From the NCBI RefSeq assembly GCF_000010785.1, contig NC_013799.1, forward strand, positions 496,001 through 560,000: a DNA stretch of 64,000 nt. The letters run 5' to 3'. A program made the translations under genes and the position numbers. The stretch comes from Hydrogenobacter thermophilus TK-6 (GTDB lineage: Bacteria; Aquificota; Aquificia; Aquificales; Aquificaceae). Position 1 is the stretch's first letter. The number at the start of each line of letters is the position of its first letter. The notes under the pieces were generated by a model, which had not been told where the DNA came from, did not search any database, and worked only from the letters and a program-made list of their open reading frames with translations. This document shows, piece after piece, positions 1-8,885 of this stretch.

Positions 1-2676
1 GACCTCCTTGAAATAAAAGGAAGAAATATGGGCAGTCTAAGTGGGAGAGGGGAGTATACATATACTTTTGGGAAGGAGGAGAGAATAAGGGGAAGTTTCA
101 CAGCAGGAGAAAGTTTCGTAAGCATAGACTACAGAATTCATCCAGATGACATACTTTATGCAAACTTTAAAAATGTCCCCTTAGATAACCATCTTCTGAG
201 GATTGATACACCCTTTCGTCTGGCGCTTTGGGGGTCTCTGACCCTTTACCCTACCAGAAAGGAACTCTCTTTGAAGGGCTTTTCTGAAAATCTTTTCTTT
301 CTTGAGCAAAGCTTCAGGGGAATAAATGTGGAGCTTTCCCTTGATTACTCAAAAAATGCAGGGAAGATTTATCTTTCTGTGAATGATCCTGCCAAGATAA
401 TCCTATCGGGTTACTTCTCCAAAAAGGATTTTGAAGGGGATCTTTCTGTTTACATGCTTCCTTACACTTACGAAGGCTTTTCTGCTTATATAAACTATTT
501 GGGAAGCGTAAGCTACAGAGAGGGGGTCTTTCACGCATACGGCAGCGGAAAGCTTATAAAACCCATTTACAGGGATGTATCACCCGGAGACATCACCTTT
601 AACATAAACCTTGCAGATGATAATTACGGTATCGTTTTTTCTGGCATAGGTTTTGGTGGAGAAGGAAAGGGGTCCATCAAAGAGAGAGTTTTTGCAGGCA
701 CAGTGCTTTTTAAAGGTTTTTCTATGAACTATACCAACCTTAAGGTGGATAATCTGGTGGGAGGATTTGCGCTAAAAATCTCACCTGCACAGACCCAGAT
801 AACCGGCGGTGGAGAGGCTTTATTGACAAAAGATGAGGTAAGCGCTCTTGTAAGGGCGGGGGTGGACTTAACTAAAGGAGGAGACTGGCATGGCACTTTT
901 TCAGCACATCTGCAAGACATAAGAAGAGGAGACTTGCATGTGAATCAAGTAGATATAAAAGGGCGAGTGAGGAAGAGTCTCATCAGTGCTGAATACTCCT
1001 CCAAGTATGCCAAAGGGAGAGTGGAGTATAGCCTTTCAGACAGCAGTTTTTCCTCATCAGGAGAGCTGAGTATTGAGGAGGGAGATTATTCTGCAAAAGC
1101 GCATTACACATTGCACGGAAGGAAGGAGGGCTTTTCTGCACAATTGTCGGGTCAAGGTTCTTACAAGGGCTACAACTTTCCCCTGAGGGCGAGCCTCACA
1201 AGAGAGTCGGGAAAGCTCAGAGGTTTTGTAAAGGGCTTTTCTACAAAGGTGGGGCTACTTAGCGTAAGTCTGGCAGATAGCTTTTTGGAAGGCACCGAAG
1301 ATAAGGGAATACTTAAGCTTGGAGACATTACCCTGAGCATAAATTCGGAAAGACTCCTTACTGTGCAAAGCTCCAGCGGGCAACTTAGTATAAAGGACAG
1401 GAGCTTTTTATTGCCACTTTCACTATCTGGAGGTTTGAGGGGGAAAGCGGAGGTCTCTTATGGGGAGAGTGGTTTGAGTATAAGCTCGCAGGGGGTTTTG
1501 GACCTAGAAAAGCTCTCAAACCTCATAAAGAGCAGAGTTTTTACCTACGCTAAGGGTGAAATCAGTTATACTCTCCAAAAGGAAGGAAAGTTTTTCAGGA
1601 TCAGGGTCTTTTCTGCGCAAGATATAGAGGTCAGGTCGCGCTTTTTAGCTGTGCCTCTCAAGGGTAGAGTTTATGCCCTTTACAATGGGAAAGTATGGGA
1701 AGGCTTTGCTAACCTCAAGGGTGATGATGCGGATTTAAAGGCTCAGGTGGTAGGTGATGATAAACTCCTCAGCGTAAAGCTGGCTACACAGCGTCTTCCT
1801 ATTCTCTTCAGGTCGGAGAGCGTAAGATTTAACGGTTTTGCAAAAGCTAACGGTGAAATTACTACAGATTACAGGAAAGTGCGTATAAAGGCGGATGTTG
1901 ACCTTAGCGGAAATCTCATCATCAAGAATATAGCGAGGAAAATTCAGGAAAAGCCCGAAGGATACAAGCTGATAGACTTGGACATAAAGCTCTCCACAGC
2001 TGAGCCACTCAGGATCAGCCTGCCAGAAGGTTATATATACTCTTATGCAGATGGTCAAATAAAGGGAAGTCTCTACAAGCCCGATTACCGTGTAAAGCTA
2101 AGCCTTGTGGGTGGTAGCCTGGAGTACTTTAACAGAGAGTTTCATGTTAGGGAGGGAACGCTTTTGATGAGTCCTGAGAGAACAACTCTTGACCTTACTA
2201 TGATGGCACCAACACCAGATTACAACATAATAATAGGTATTAAGGGAGACGCAGGCAATCCTAAAGCCTTTGTGAGATCGGAGCCTCCAAGGGATACAAG
2301 AGAAGTTCTCACATCACTCATCCTTGGCGGACCTGCAGGTGAGGGTATGTTCTCCCTATCCTCTGCTCTTGTAGCTCAGTTTCCCGAGTTTAGCAAGCTT
2401 TTACAAGGTGTAGAAAAAGCCATAGGTACAGATGTGAGAGTAAACATCTCACCCACAACAAGCCCTACAGGTGAAGCAGCTGTAAACACCAAAGTTTCAA
2501 AGGATATTACTAACAGACTCAACATAGAATACCAACAAAGTACCCTTAAAGACCCAAAAGAAACCTACGGAGGAGCCAATGTAAAGATAACACCCAACAC
2601 ATCCGTAGGGGTAAAGGTATACTCTAACAATGCTCAAGAGTATAAGGTGAGATTTAGGAAGAAGTTTGATTTTTAA
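1..2676 (+). CDS. tamB: TamB/DUF490-family translocation and assembly protein, C-terminal part
   Basis: The frame is open from the first base, so the true start lies upstream and only the last ~890 residues are present. The body is a long run of repetitive beta-strand-like sequence. The last ~200 residues carry the TamB C-terminal domain, with a GDAGNPKAFVRSEPP segment, a TSLILGG segment and an ending rich in beta-strands and aromatic residues (KKFDF). TamB proteins span the periplasm and help move phospholipid or outer-membrane protein between the membranes. The gene converges on pgsA and overlaps its 3' end by 23 bases. Confidence 0.85.
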   Translation, partial: DLLEIKGRNMGSLSGRGEYTYTFGKEERIRGSFTAGESFVSIDYRIHPDDILYANFKNVPLDNHLLRIDTPFRLALWGSLTLYPTRKELSLKGFSENLFFLEQSFRGINVELSLDYSKNAGKIYLSVNDPAKIILSGYFSKKDFEGDLSVYMLPYTYEGFSAYINYLGSVSYREGVFHAYGSGKLIKPIYRDVSPGDITFNINLADDNYGIVFSGIGFGGEGKGSIKERVFAGTVLFKGFSMNYTNLKVDNLVGGFALKISPAQTQITGGGEALLTKDEVSALVRAGVDLTKGGDWHGTFSAHLQDIRRGDLHVNQVDIKGRVRKSLISAEYSSKYAKGRVEYSLSDSSFSSSGELSIEEGDYSAKAHYTLHGRKEGFSAQLSGQGSYKGYNFPLRASLTRESGKLRGFVKGFSTKVGLLSVSLADSFLEGTEDKGILKLGDITLSINSERLLTVQSSSGQLSIKDRSFLLPLSLSGGLRGKAEVSYGESGLSISSQGVLDLEKLSNLIKSRVFTYAKGEISYTLQKEGKFFRIRVFSAQDIEVRSRFLAVPLKGRVYALYNGKVWEGFANLKGDDADLKAQVVGDDKLLSVKLATQRLPILFRSESVRFNGFAKANGEITTDYRKVRIKADVDLSGNLIIKNIARKIQEKPEGYKLIDLDIKLSTAEPLRISLPEGYIYSYADGQIKGSLYKPDYRVKLSLVGGSLEYFNREFHVREGTLLMSPERTTLDLTMMAPTPDYNIIIGIKGDAGNPKAFVRSEPPRDTREVLTSLILGGPAGEGMFSLSSALVAQFPEFSKLLQGVEKAIGTDVRVNISPTTSPTGEAAVNTKVSKDITNRLNIEYQQSTLKDPKETYGGANVKITPNTSVGVKVYSNNAQEYKVRFRKKFDF

Positions 2677-3184
2677 ATGTCTTAATCCCTTTTACTGCAT
2701 AATCTATCCAAGAGATGATGATAAAAAGTAGGCAAAGACTGGATAAAAGAAAATTAATAAAAGGTGAGTGCAAAAACATGCACAAGAGGACACTTAGGGC
2801 TACTACCGTTGTGGTTATCTTTCCCCAAAGGCTGGGCTTTGGCACTTTTTTAAGTTTCAGATATATAACACTTGCCCCCAAAAGGATAAAAACATCTCTT
2901 GCCAATAAGCTAAAAAGCAGGATCTGAGGCATATTTTTAAGCTCAAAGGTGCATACAAACAGAGCTGTAAGCAAAAGTACCTTGTCCGCCAAAGGATCTA
3001 ATATCCTTCCCAGCTGGGTTTCTCTTTTAAACCTTCTTGCCAAAAAGCCATCAAGTGCATCTGTGAGAGCCAAGATGGAAAAAAGATAAGGAAGAAGATT
3101 TTTGTCTGCAGAGAGCAAAAGGGGTGATAGAAAAAGCCTCAAAAGGGACAGTATATTGGGAAGATTACGGTAAAAGCCTAACAT
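2654..3184 (-). CDS. pgsA: CDP-alcohol phosphatidyltransferase (PgsA-like)
   Basis: A 176-residue integral membrane protein with the full CDP-alcohol phosphotransferase signature at about residues 42-67: DALDG, then AR, then G-x3-D-x3-D (LGRILDPLAD). These Asp residues bind the metal and CDP-diacylglycerol. Several hydrophobic segments follow. The likely product is phosphatidylglycerophosphate, but the motif alone cannot exclude another alcohol acceptor. It is the last gene of the leftward operon and its start overlaps the end of lnt by 20 bases. Confidence 0.8.
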   Translation of the reverse strand: MLGFYRNLPNILSLLRLFLSPLLLSADKNLLPYLFSILALTDALDGFLARRFKRETQLGRILDPLADKVLLLTALFVCTFELKNMPQILLFSLLARDVFILLGASVIYLKLKKVPKPSLWGKITTTVVALSVLLCMFLHSPFINFLLSSLCLLFIIISWIDYAVKGIKTFKNQTSS

Positions 3185-4496
3185 ATTCTATAAGGATACC
3201 CCTTTTCATGTAAGGCATCTTTTTTACAACCTCTCCAAAGGGGTTTATAACGGCGGTATCTCCTGAGTTGTTTACCCAGAGGATGAACTTTCCATTTTCT
3301 ATCGCTCTTACTTTAGCCCACATAAAGTGTTGATAGCTGCAATCACTGTGGTTGAACCACCCGTCGTTGGTAAGCACCGCCACGAGATTAGCCTTCTTAG
3401 ATAGCTCTTTTACGAGATCCCAGTAAGCAATCTCAAAGCATATGGGAGTAGCCACTTGGATGTTTTTGTAGACAATGGGACGCTTTTGAGTTCCAGGCAC
3501 ATAATCAAGCCCGCTTATGGCAGAAAAAACATCCTTCAAGAACCCAAAGGGAAAAGGCATGTACTCTCCTATAGGGAGAAGTCTTATCTTGTCGTAGTAT
3601 CCAACAAGCTGACCATCTGCTACTAAATAAGCGGAGTTGTAAGGCTTTAGTCCTTCTCTTATGTCTACAAGACCTACTAAGATGGGTGCCTGGTAGCTCA
3701 GTTCAAATAGCTCTTGCCTGCCTCTGTCAAACTCATCAGAAAAAAAGAAGGCAAAGGCTGACTCAGGAAGCACCACAAGGTCAGGCTTTTCTTTAACTGC
3801 CTGCGAAACCATGGAAAGCATCTCATCTGTGTATTCTCTAAACTTCTTATCGCTCAGTTTATCCTGCTGAGGCACTGCTGTTTGTAATAAGGCTACCTTT
3901 AAGATCTTAGCATCTTCAAGAGCTTTTAGGATTTGTTGCTTTGCGGAAAGCCCCAAAAGAAAGCTAAAAGACAAAAGAGCTAAAAGAGCCAAGAATCTTC
4001 TTTTAAAAGCAAGATAAGTGATGTACCAGATGAGCAAGCTTCCACCATAAACTGTAAGGAAGCGAAGCGAGTACTTAACTGCTGGGAAGTTTACTGATGT
4101 TTCACCAACAATGAGCCACGGAAATCCACCGTAAGGTACATACGACCTTGCCACTTCAAAGAGAGTGTAAAGTACGGGCAGAAGCCAGAGCCTTCCACCC
4201 ATTTTTTTCCACATGTAAAGGGGCAGGTTCATCTGGTAAATGGTTAAGAAAAGACAGAAGAGTGCAAATAGGGTATATGCCAAGAAGGGGTTTATGTCCC
4301 CGTACTCTATGCTGGCGATGTTGACGCATCTAAGAGACAGAAAGAAAAAGGTAAAGCCTGTCAGAAGATAGTGCATCTGGTTGGGGCGTCTCAGGAGCAT
4401 AAAAATACCTGGAAAGATAAGAAACCAGAGGTTGTAAGAGGAGAAGGGGAGGTATAGCAAGATACCATTCAAGATAGCAAGCAAAGATCTCTTCAT
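3165..4496 (-). CDS. lnt: Apolipoprotein N-acyltransferase
   Basis: 443 residues: an N-terminal half with several membrane helices followed by a periplasmic carbon-nitrogen hydrolase domain. The nitrilase-type Glu-Lys-Cys triad is visible as VVLPESAF (Glu), YDKIRLLPIGEYMPF (Lys) and ATPICFEIAYWD (Cys), followed by a conserved NDGWF. Lnt transfers the third acyl chain to the N-terminal Cys of lipoproteins. It overlaps EamA upstream by 4 bases and pgsA downstream by 20 bases, so the genes are probably co-translated. Confidence 0.9.
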   Translation of the reverse strand: MKRSLLAILNGILLYLPFSSYNLWFLIFPGIFMLLRRPNQMHYLLTGFTFFFLSLRCVNIASIEYGDINPFLAYTLFALFCLFLTIYQMNLPLYMWKKMGGRLWLLPVLYTLFEVARSYVPYGGFPWLIVGETSVNFPAVKYSLRFLTVYGGSLLIWYITYLAFKRRFLALLALLSFSFLLGLSAKQQILKALEDAKILKVALLQTAVPQQDKLSDKKFREYTDEMLSMVSQAVKEKPDLVVLPESAFAFFFSDEFDRGRQELFELSYQAPILVGLVDIREGLKPYNSAYLVADGQLVGYYDKIRLLPIGEYMPFPFGFLKDVFSAISGLDYVPGTQKRPIVYKNIQVATPICFEIAYWDLVKELSKKANLVAVLTNDGWFNHSDCSYQHFMWAKVRAIENGKFILWVNNSGDTAVINPFGEVVKKMPYMKRGILIEYVRLLP

Positions 4497-4918
4497 CTTT
4501 TAAAGGAGACAGAAAGCAGTGATACACCAATTATTATGAGAGCTATACCTAAGAGTTTGGTGAAGCTAAGCTTTTCACCCAAAAGAAGCCAGGCAAATAC
4601 AGCGCTCCAAAGGGGTGATGTGGAAGCAATGGGCGAAACAACCGAAACATCCCCATGACGCAAAGCTAAAAAGAAAAGATAAAGTCCCAAAAAACCAGAG
4701 AGAAAGCCTCCCAGAAAGGTAAGCATCAAGTACTTGGGACTTATGAATATCCTCTCACCTAAAATTGCCGTTATAAGCGTTGCAATGATAAAAGCGGAAA
4801 GGTTGTGAAAGATCAGAGCCACCGAGGGGGGTATTCCTTCTTTTAGCACCATCTTAAAAAGTGAGGGAGCAAAACCCCAAACTAAGCTGGCGCTGATGGT
4901 AAGAAGGATAGCCTTCAT
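4493..4918 (-). CDS. Single-domain EamA/DMT-family transporter
   Basis: 141 residues with four or five hydrophobic helices. This corresponds to one EamA repeat rather than the usual two, so it would act as a dimer or small multidrug-resistance-like unit. The typical SPLWSAVFAWLLLGEKLS segment is present near residues 100-118. The substrate cannot be read from sequence. It is coupled by 4-base overlaps to xthA upstream and lnt downstream. Confidence 0.75.
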   Translation of the reverse strand: MKAILLTISASLVWGFAPSLFKMVLKEGIPPSVALIFHNLSAFIIATLITAILGERIFISPKYLMLTFLGGFLSGFLGLYLFFLALRHGDVSVVSPIASTSPLWSAVFAWLLLGEKLSFTKLLGIALIIIGVSLLSVSFKR

Positions 4919-5721
4919 AATTCAAACACTCCTACAATTGGTGCGTGGTCAGAAGGCTTTGGATTTCTCCTCTTTCTTGGCCACATGTCCACATAGACAT
5001 CCCTGAGGTAAGCTAGCAGAGGTTTTGTGATGAGTATGTAGTCTATTCTCATACCTTGGTCTTTCCAAACCATGCCACCTATGTAATCCCACCAAGTAAA
5101 CTGCCTTTTCTCAGGGTAAAGGTATCTGAAGGCATCCACAAACCCCCACGAGATGAGCTTCTTTAATGCATCTCTCTCCTCCTTCATGGTACCTATGGTG
5201 TCTTTAAGAAGCACAGGGTCGTAAACATCAATATCCTCCATGGCTACATTCATATCACCCACAAGTACTATCTTGTCGTTGGGACTAAAGCTTTCTGTTA
5301 TAAACCTCAAAAACTTCTCGTAAAACCCCAGCTTCCAGAAGAACTTTCTGCCACCGCGTGACTCACCATGAGGGAAGTAAGCGTTTATAATCCATACATC
5401 TTTAAACCTGCCACCTATTACCCTCTTCTCCTGGTCGTAAGTGGCATCTCCCATGCCTTTAAAGACCTCTTCTAAGAGAAATCTGGAGCATATGGCTACT
5501 CCGTTGTAAGTCTTCTGTCCGTGTGTGTAACACTCGTAGCCCATCTTCATAAAGTCTTCTTTGGGAAAGTTTTCGTCGGTGGTCTTAAGTTCCTGAAGAC
5601 ACAGTATATCAACGGGGTCTCTCTCAAGCCAAGAGAGGACAAGCTCTTTCCTTGTGTTTATTGAGTTGACATTGTAGGATGCAATCTTAAAACTCCTGTT
5701 ATCCTTATCTTTTCCTTGCAT
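4915..5721 (-). CDS. xthA: Exodeoxyribonuclease III / AP endonuclease
   Basis: 268 residues of the endonuclease/exonuclease/phosphatase fold: KIASYNVNSIN at the N-terminus, CLQELKTTDENFP (metal-binding Glu), LVGDMNVAMEDIDVYDP, RIDYILIT and a terminal SDHAPIVG with the catalytic Asp-His. The enzyme cuts at abasic sites in base-excision repair. The frame remains open upstream across the HU gene in antisense, but similarity begins only at the ATG at 5721, so that start is used. Transcription diverges from the HU gene. Confidence 0.9.
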   Translation of the reverse strand: MQGKDKDNRSFKIASYNVNSINTRKELVLSWLERDPVDILCLQELKTTDENFPKEDFMKMGYECYTHGQKTYNGVAICSRFLLEEVFKGMGDATYDQEKRVIGGRFKDVWIINAYFPHGESRGGRKFFWKLGFYEKFLRFITESFSPNDKIVLVGDMNVAMEDIDVYDPVLLKDTIGTMKEERDALKKLISWGFVDAFRYLYPEKRQFTWWDYIGGMVWKDQGMRIDYILITKPLLAYLRDVYVDMWPRKRRNPKPSDHAPIVGVFEL

Positions 5722-5748
5722 CTTTACGAGACCTGATGTATTATTATA
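5716..5748. promoter_or_regulatory. Divergent promoter region between xthA and HU
   Basis: On the + strand TTGCAT (5716-5721), a 17-base spacer and TATTAT (5739-5744) form a good sigma-70-type promoter for HU. On the - strand TATAAT (5748-5743) gives a -10 for xthA, with only a weak -35. The -10 boxes overlap, so the two promoters may compete. Confidence 0.55.
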
Positions 5749-5782
5749 TTCCGAGTAAAACTTCTGTAAGGAGGGATTGGCC

Positions 5783-6055
5783 ATGACAAAGGCTGAGCTT
5801 GTTTCTGCTGTTGCAAAGGGAGCGGGCATAACCAAAAAGCAGGCAGATGCCGCTCTAAAATCTGCCATATCTGCCATAGCTGGATCCCTTAAGAAGGGGG
5901 AAAGGGTTGCCATACCCGGCTTTGGCATATTCACCGTTAGGAAGAGGGCGGCAAGGAAGGGGAGGAACCCCAGGACGGGTGCTGTCATCAACATACCCGC
6001 CAGAAAGGTGGTGACCTTCAGGCCTGCTAAGGACCTCAGAGAGTCCATAAAGTAA
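5783..6055 (+). CDS. hup: HU-family DNA-binding protein
   Basis: 90 residues with the HU/IHF fold: TKAELVSAVAKGAGI at the N-terminus, GFGIFTVRKRAARKGRNPRTG (the DNA-binding arm, with the intercalating Pro at its tip) and a C-terminal VTFRPAKDLRE. It bends and compacts DNA as a dimer. The ATG at 5783 lies 7 bases after a strong Shine-Dalgarno AAGGAGGG (5768-5775). A TTG six bases earlier is too close to that site. An intrinsic terminator follows. Confidence 0.95.
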   Translation: MTKAELVSAVAKGAGITKKQADAALKSAISAIAGSLKKGERVAIPGFGIFTVRKRAARKGRNPRTGAVINIPARKVVTFRPAKDLRESIK

Positions 6056-6068
6056 AACCTTCTCCTCT

Positions 6069-6094
6069 GGGGGGATTTCCCCCCTTTTTCTTTT
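6069..6094 (+). terminator. Intrinsic terminator of the HU gene
   Basis: A stem of six G (6069-6074), loop ATTT and six C (6079-6084) is followed directly by a T-rich tract (TTTTTCTTTT). It is placed 13 bases after the HU stop and before the tRNA-His promoter. Confidence 0.9.
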
Positions 6095-6113
6095 GAAGTA
6101 TAATTAATAGAAA

Positions 6114-6187
6114 GGAGGGTGTAGCTCAGCTGGTAGAGCAGTGGACTGTGGATCCACGGGTCGCGGGTTCGAGTCCCGTCACCCTCC
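6114..6187 (+). tRNA. tRNA-His (anticodon GTG)
   Basis: A full cloverleaf is visible: acceptor GAGGGTG (6115-6121) pairs with CACCCTC (6180-6186), D-stem GCTC/GAGC, anticodon stem GTGGA/TCCAC with anticodon GTG at 6148-6150, and a T-arm with GGTTCGAGTCC. The extra G at position -1 (6114) opposite C73 (6187) is the histidine-specific identity pair. CCA is not encoded. A TATAAT box at 6099-6104 lies just upstream. The gene remains intact although a prophage begins directly behind it. Confidence 0.95.
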
Positions 6188-7628
6188 CCTGATTTCCCTC
6201 TATTACGAACAACGCAGGAGAGTATTGAATATCAAAGGTTTTATTGTCATAAACGATCTCTTTAATGAGGGTCTTGAAAAAGCTTCTTATCCTGCGGTAA
6301 TCATTGCTTGCGACTAATTCTTCAAATACAGCGCGTACTTGAGCTGGGTTTATTCTGGGAGCTACATTTAGAGTTTTCAGGTTTTTTATGTGGGATAGTT
6401 CTGCGGATATTTTGTCCTTTATAGCCTGCAGGCGGTTTAACTCGTCTTTAACTGTATGCGGATCTATTCCTGCGGTTATGGCTTTTATCAGGTTGTTTAT
6501 CTGGTTTTCAATCTTTTCCTTCTCCTCCCTTAGCTCTTTTTCTCTCTCTAAAAAGTTGTTGCTTGCCTTCTGGATGGTTTCCTTCAGGCGTGCGGTAAGC
6601 TCTTGAAGGGTTTGCTCGTTTAAAATGTAGTCAAGTATCTCCTTGGAGAGGAACTCATCCACTTTGTGAGCTGGCAAAATTTCTTGTTTACACTTGCGGT
6701 GTAGCCTGTTGTAGCAAACATAATAGAAATAAAGACCACCTTTTCCTTTGCCTGTCCGTGTTGTCATGGCTGAACCACACCGTCCACACTTGAGAAGACC
6801 CACAAAAAACATTTTTGCCTTGTGTCTACCTTTTTCTTCTTTGTGTCTCCGTTGTAGTTCCTTCTGTATTTTTCCCCACTCCTCGTCTGAGATGTATCTG
6901 AGGTCTTCAAAGTAAACTTTTATTTCTCCGTATTCAATGATGCCCTTGTAAAGTGGGTTTTTGAGAACTCTGAGGATTTTCTTCTTGTTCCATTCATCGG
7001 TGCCAAGCTCACGATTGAGATAGTGAGCTATTTCAAGTGCGCCTAAGCCCCTGCGGAAAAGGGTAAGGATTTTGAGGTAGATATGTGAGGTTTCCTCATC
7101 TTTGTATATGCGACCCTTGCCATCTTCACCCTTCACAACTTTATAACCCACAGGACACTTGTTCTTCGGGTAAATTCGCTTCTTAATGCTTTCCTCTATA
7201 CCTCTGAGCGTGTGTTTCTTGATCATGAGCGTGTAGTATTCATCAAGAAGCTCAAAGATGCCTTCGGTCAGGTAAGAAGATACAGGGTCGTCAGGGAGAG
7301 GGGTCACCACATAGTGGAGTTCTATGCCGTTCTTTCGCAGCAGTCTCTTGTAGTATATGGCATCTTCTCTGTTTCTGGCAAAGCGTGATGTGTCAAAGAC
7401 AATAAAACAATCTACATTATTTTTTACTGCGTAGCTTATAGCTTGTTGAAACTGAGGTCTTTTGTCTGTTGAGCCTGAAATTCCTTCATCTTTGAATATT
7501 GCTACAACTTCTATTCCTTTTTCCTGAGCGTATTTGAGACACTGAGATATCTGGCTTTCTATCGGCGTTTCTCTCTCCGCTTGTTTGTCCGTTGAAACTC
7601 TCGCATATACTATTCCCCTTAAACTCAT
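6126..7628 (-). CDS. Large serine recombinase (phage integrase)
   Basis: 500 residues. The resolvase domain begins YARVSTDKQ with the nucleophile Ser12. A recombinase domain, a zinc ribbon (LKCGRCGSAM ... YVCYNRLHRKC, about 275-315) and a coiled coil (about 340-400) follow. The last ~20 residues are encoded by the antisense strand of tRNA-His and the stop (6126-6128) lies in the tRNA D-arm, so the phage form of the gene probably ended differently before integration. The ATG at 7628 has no Shine-Dalgarno site and is separated from the early operon by a hairpin, so expression is probably independent and possibly leaderless. Confidence 0.92.
   Translation of the reverse strand: MSLRGIVYARVSTDKQAERETPIESQISQCLKYAQEKGIEVVAIFKDEGISGSTDKRPQFQQAISYAVKNNVDCFIVFDTSRFARNREDAIYYKRLLRKNGIELHYVVTPLPDDPVSSYLTEGIFELLDEYYTLMIKKHTLRGIEESIKKRIYPKNKCPVGYKVVKGEDGKGRIYKDEETSHIYLKILTLFRRGLGALEIAHYLNRELGTDEWNKKKILRVLKNPLYKGIIEYGEIKVYFEDLRYISDEEWGKIQKELQRRHKEEKGRHKAKMFFVGLLKCGRCGSAMTTRTGKGKGGLYFYYVCYNRLHRKCKQEILPAHKVDEFLSKEILDYILNEQTLQELTARLKETIQKASNNFLEREKELREEKEKIENQINNLIKAITAGIDPHTVKDELNRLQAIKDKISAELSHIKNLKTLNVAPRINPAQVRAVFEELVASNDYRRIRSFFKTLIKEIVYDNKTFDIQYSPALFVIEGNQGRVTGLEPATRGSTVHCSTS
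6187..6215. other. Left prophage junction (attL region), core not resolved
   Basis: The junction must lie between the intact 3' end of tRNA-His and the natural end of the serine recombinase gene. No long direct repeat with the right end was found, as expected for large serine recombinases, which use very short cores. The octamer TACGAACA (6204-6211) recurs inverted at 41490-41497 near the right end; this could be a pair of phage half-sites, but it may be chance. Confidence 0.4.
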
Positions 7629-7651
7629 AGATAAAGTTTAACAAAAAGTCA

Positions 7652-7676
7652 TAAAGAGGGGGAGAGGGTTTCCCCC
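7652..7676 (-). terminator. Probable terminator at the end of the leftward early operon
   Basis: On the - strand GGGGGA (7676-7671, read as complement) pairs with TCCCCC across a 7-base loop and is followed by a T-rich stretch (CTTTATGACTTTTT). It lies between the last early gene and the recombinase gene. Confidence 0.45.
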
Positions 7677-7688
7677 TGTGATTTGCTT

Positions 7689-7889
7689 TCATACCCTCTC
7701 CTTAAAATCGTAATAAAGGACTTTTACATCGTCTCTTCCCACCTGAAAACACAAGAAGTAAATAAATCTGTCGTCCTGAGCCTCCACCTTATATACTCCG
7801 TCTTTATCTCTTTTAGCGGACAGTATCTCAAACTTGTTTACGGGTAGCTGTTCCTGTAGTATTTTCCTTATAGCGAAATTCACATACAT
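7689..7889 (-). CDS. Small hypothetical protein of the early operon
   Basis: 66 residues, not recognised. It begins MYVNFAIRKILQEQ and is charged and probably soluble; the predicted strands in its second half end in YYDFKERV. The ATG at 7889 follows GGAGG at a 6-base distance and comes directly after the stop of the preceding gene. An upstream ATG would overlap that gene and has no binding site. It is the last gene before the hairpin that ends the early operon. Confidence 0.65.
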   Translation of the reverse strand: MYVNFAIRKILQEQLPVNKFEILSAKRDKDGVYKVEAQDDRFIYFLCFQVGRDDVKVLYYDFKERV

Positions 7890-7890
7890 G

Positions 7891-8091
7891 TCAGTCCTCC
7901 TTTTCTTTTTCAAAGGCGGGGGCTGGAAGGGTCCAGGGTTTTACAAAGAACCCTTCCTCACAGGCTCCAGTGAGTCTGTATAGAGATCCGTTTATCTCAA
8001 GAAGCGAATACCCGCCCCGATAGGGTATGGGGAGCGGGACTGGAAGCTTTCCAATAACACAGCCTCGTCTGTCAAGGATAAGGGCTTTCAT
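7891..8091 (-). CDS. Small hypothetical protein of the early operon
   Basis: 66 residues, not recognised. It begins MKALILDRRGCVIGKLPVP and is rich in Gly, Pro and aromatic residues, looking like a small beta-rich soluble domain. The start overlaps the recT stop as ATGA, indicating translational coupling, and CGGAGGC gives a binding site. The position directly behind recT suggests a role around recombination or early takeover, but nothing in the sequence proves this. Confidence 0.65.
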   Translation of the reverse strand: MKALILDRRGCVIGKLPVPLPIPYRGGYSLLEINGSLYRLTGACEEGFFVKPWTLPAPAFEKEKED

Positions 8092-8873
8092 GATTGAGCC
8101 TCCGCTTCTATCGGCTTGGACAGGGAGCGGAAGTAGTCTATAATCTCTTCGTATTTGTCTTTAGGTATCTCAGCGGTAGACTCTATACCGAAGCGTTCTT
8201 TGAGGATTTCTTTTATAGCATCTTCCCTGTATCCGAGCTCCTTTTTAACGATAGCGAAAAATCTTTTCCTCTGGGCTTCGGTGATATAGTCGCTTTCGGT
8301 ATCCGTATCCACGTCTGTTTTGGTAGGCTGTGTTTGTTCGGGAATAGATGGCTCTTCCCAGAATTCCGCTTCTTCGTATGGGAGGTGTGAGGTCTCTTCT
8401 GGGAAGCACATACGAAAGGCTTGGGCGATAGCTGTTTTCTTGAGCATAAATAGGGGGTGAGATTGCCAGAGCGGTGTGTCTCTCTTGACCTCCGAAAGAG
8501 GGACTTCCCAAACAAAGGGGATTTCCCAATCCACCCTTTTTATCTCCACAACCGCCACAAGTTCATCTCCCTCTTTCCTGAACTTGCAAGACCAGCCTTT
8601 CAATTTCCCAGACCTCTCCGCTCTCTTGAGATATTCCGTGTAGCTGACAATTGGCTGGATAATTGTCTTGTTCAGTTCTTTGTTGTAGTATGGCACGAAG
8701 TGCACTTCTTTCCGAAGTGGATCTAATCCTAGATGTCTTGCGTATGCCACCGCTGTGATAAGCGTCTCATCGTCCACCTTGGCAAGGCTGGGCAAGGCTA
8801 CCCTCAACATCTGGAGGACTTTTTTGTAGTCCTCCTCTCTGACTATTGTGTTGGTGTTGGCTTTTGATAACAT
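8088..8873 (-). CDS. bet: RecT/Bet-family single-strand annealing protein
   Basis: 261 residues. The Bet signature is clear: AYARHLGLDPLRKEVHFVPYY, IIQPIVSYTEYLKRAERSGKL, VPLSEVKR, a WQSHPLFMLKKTAIAQAFRMCFPEE core and a C-terminal acidic/charged tail. Such proteins anneal single-stranded DNA during phage recombination. No partner exonuclease of the Exo/RecE type is recognised next to it, so the partner may be a host nuclease or one of the small unknown genes. The start has an ideal binding site (AAGGAGGTAAAGCC before ATG). Confidence 0.9.
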   Translation of the reverse strand: MLSKANTNTIVREEDYKKVLQMLRVALPSLAKVDDETLITAVAYARHLGLDPLRKEVHFVPYYNKELNKTIIQPIVSYTEYLKRAERSGKLKGWSCKFRKEGDELVAVVEIKRVDWEIPFVWEVPLSEVKRDTPLWQSHPLFMLKKTAIAQAFRMCFPEETSHLPYEEAEFWEEPSIPEQTQPTKTDVDTDTESDYITEAQRKRFFAIVKKELGYREDAIKEILKERFGIESTAEIPKDKYEEIIDYFRSLSKPIEAEAQS

Positions 8874-8885
8874 GGCTTTACCTCC

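Noticed and set aside
5722..6048. Long N-terminal extension of the xthA frame across the HU gene
   Set aside because: It is antisense to HU, has no similarity to exonuclease III, and the family start matches the ATG at 5721.
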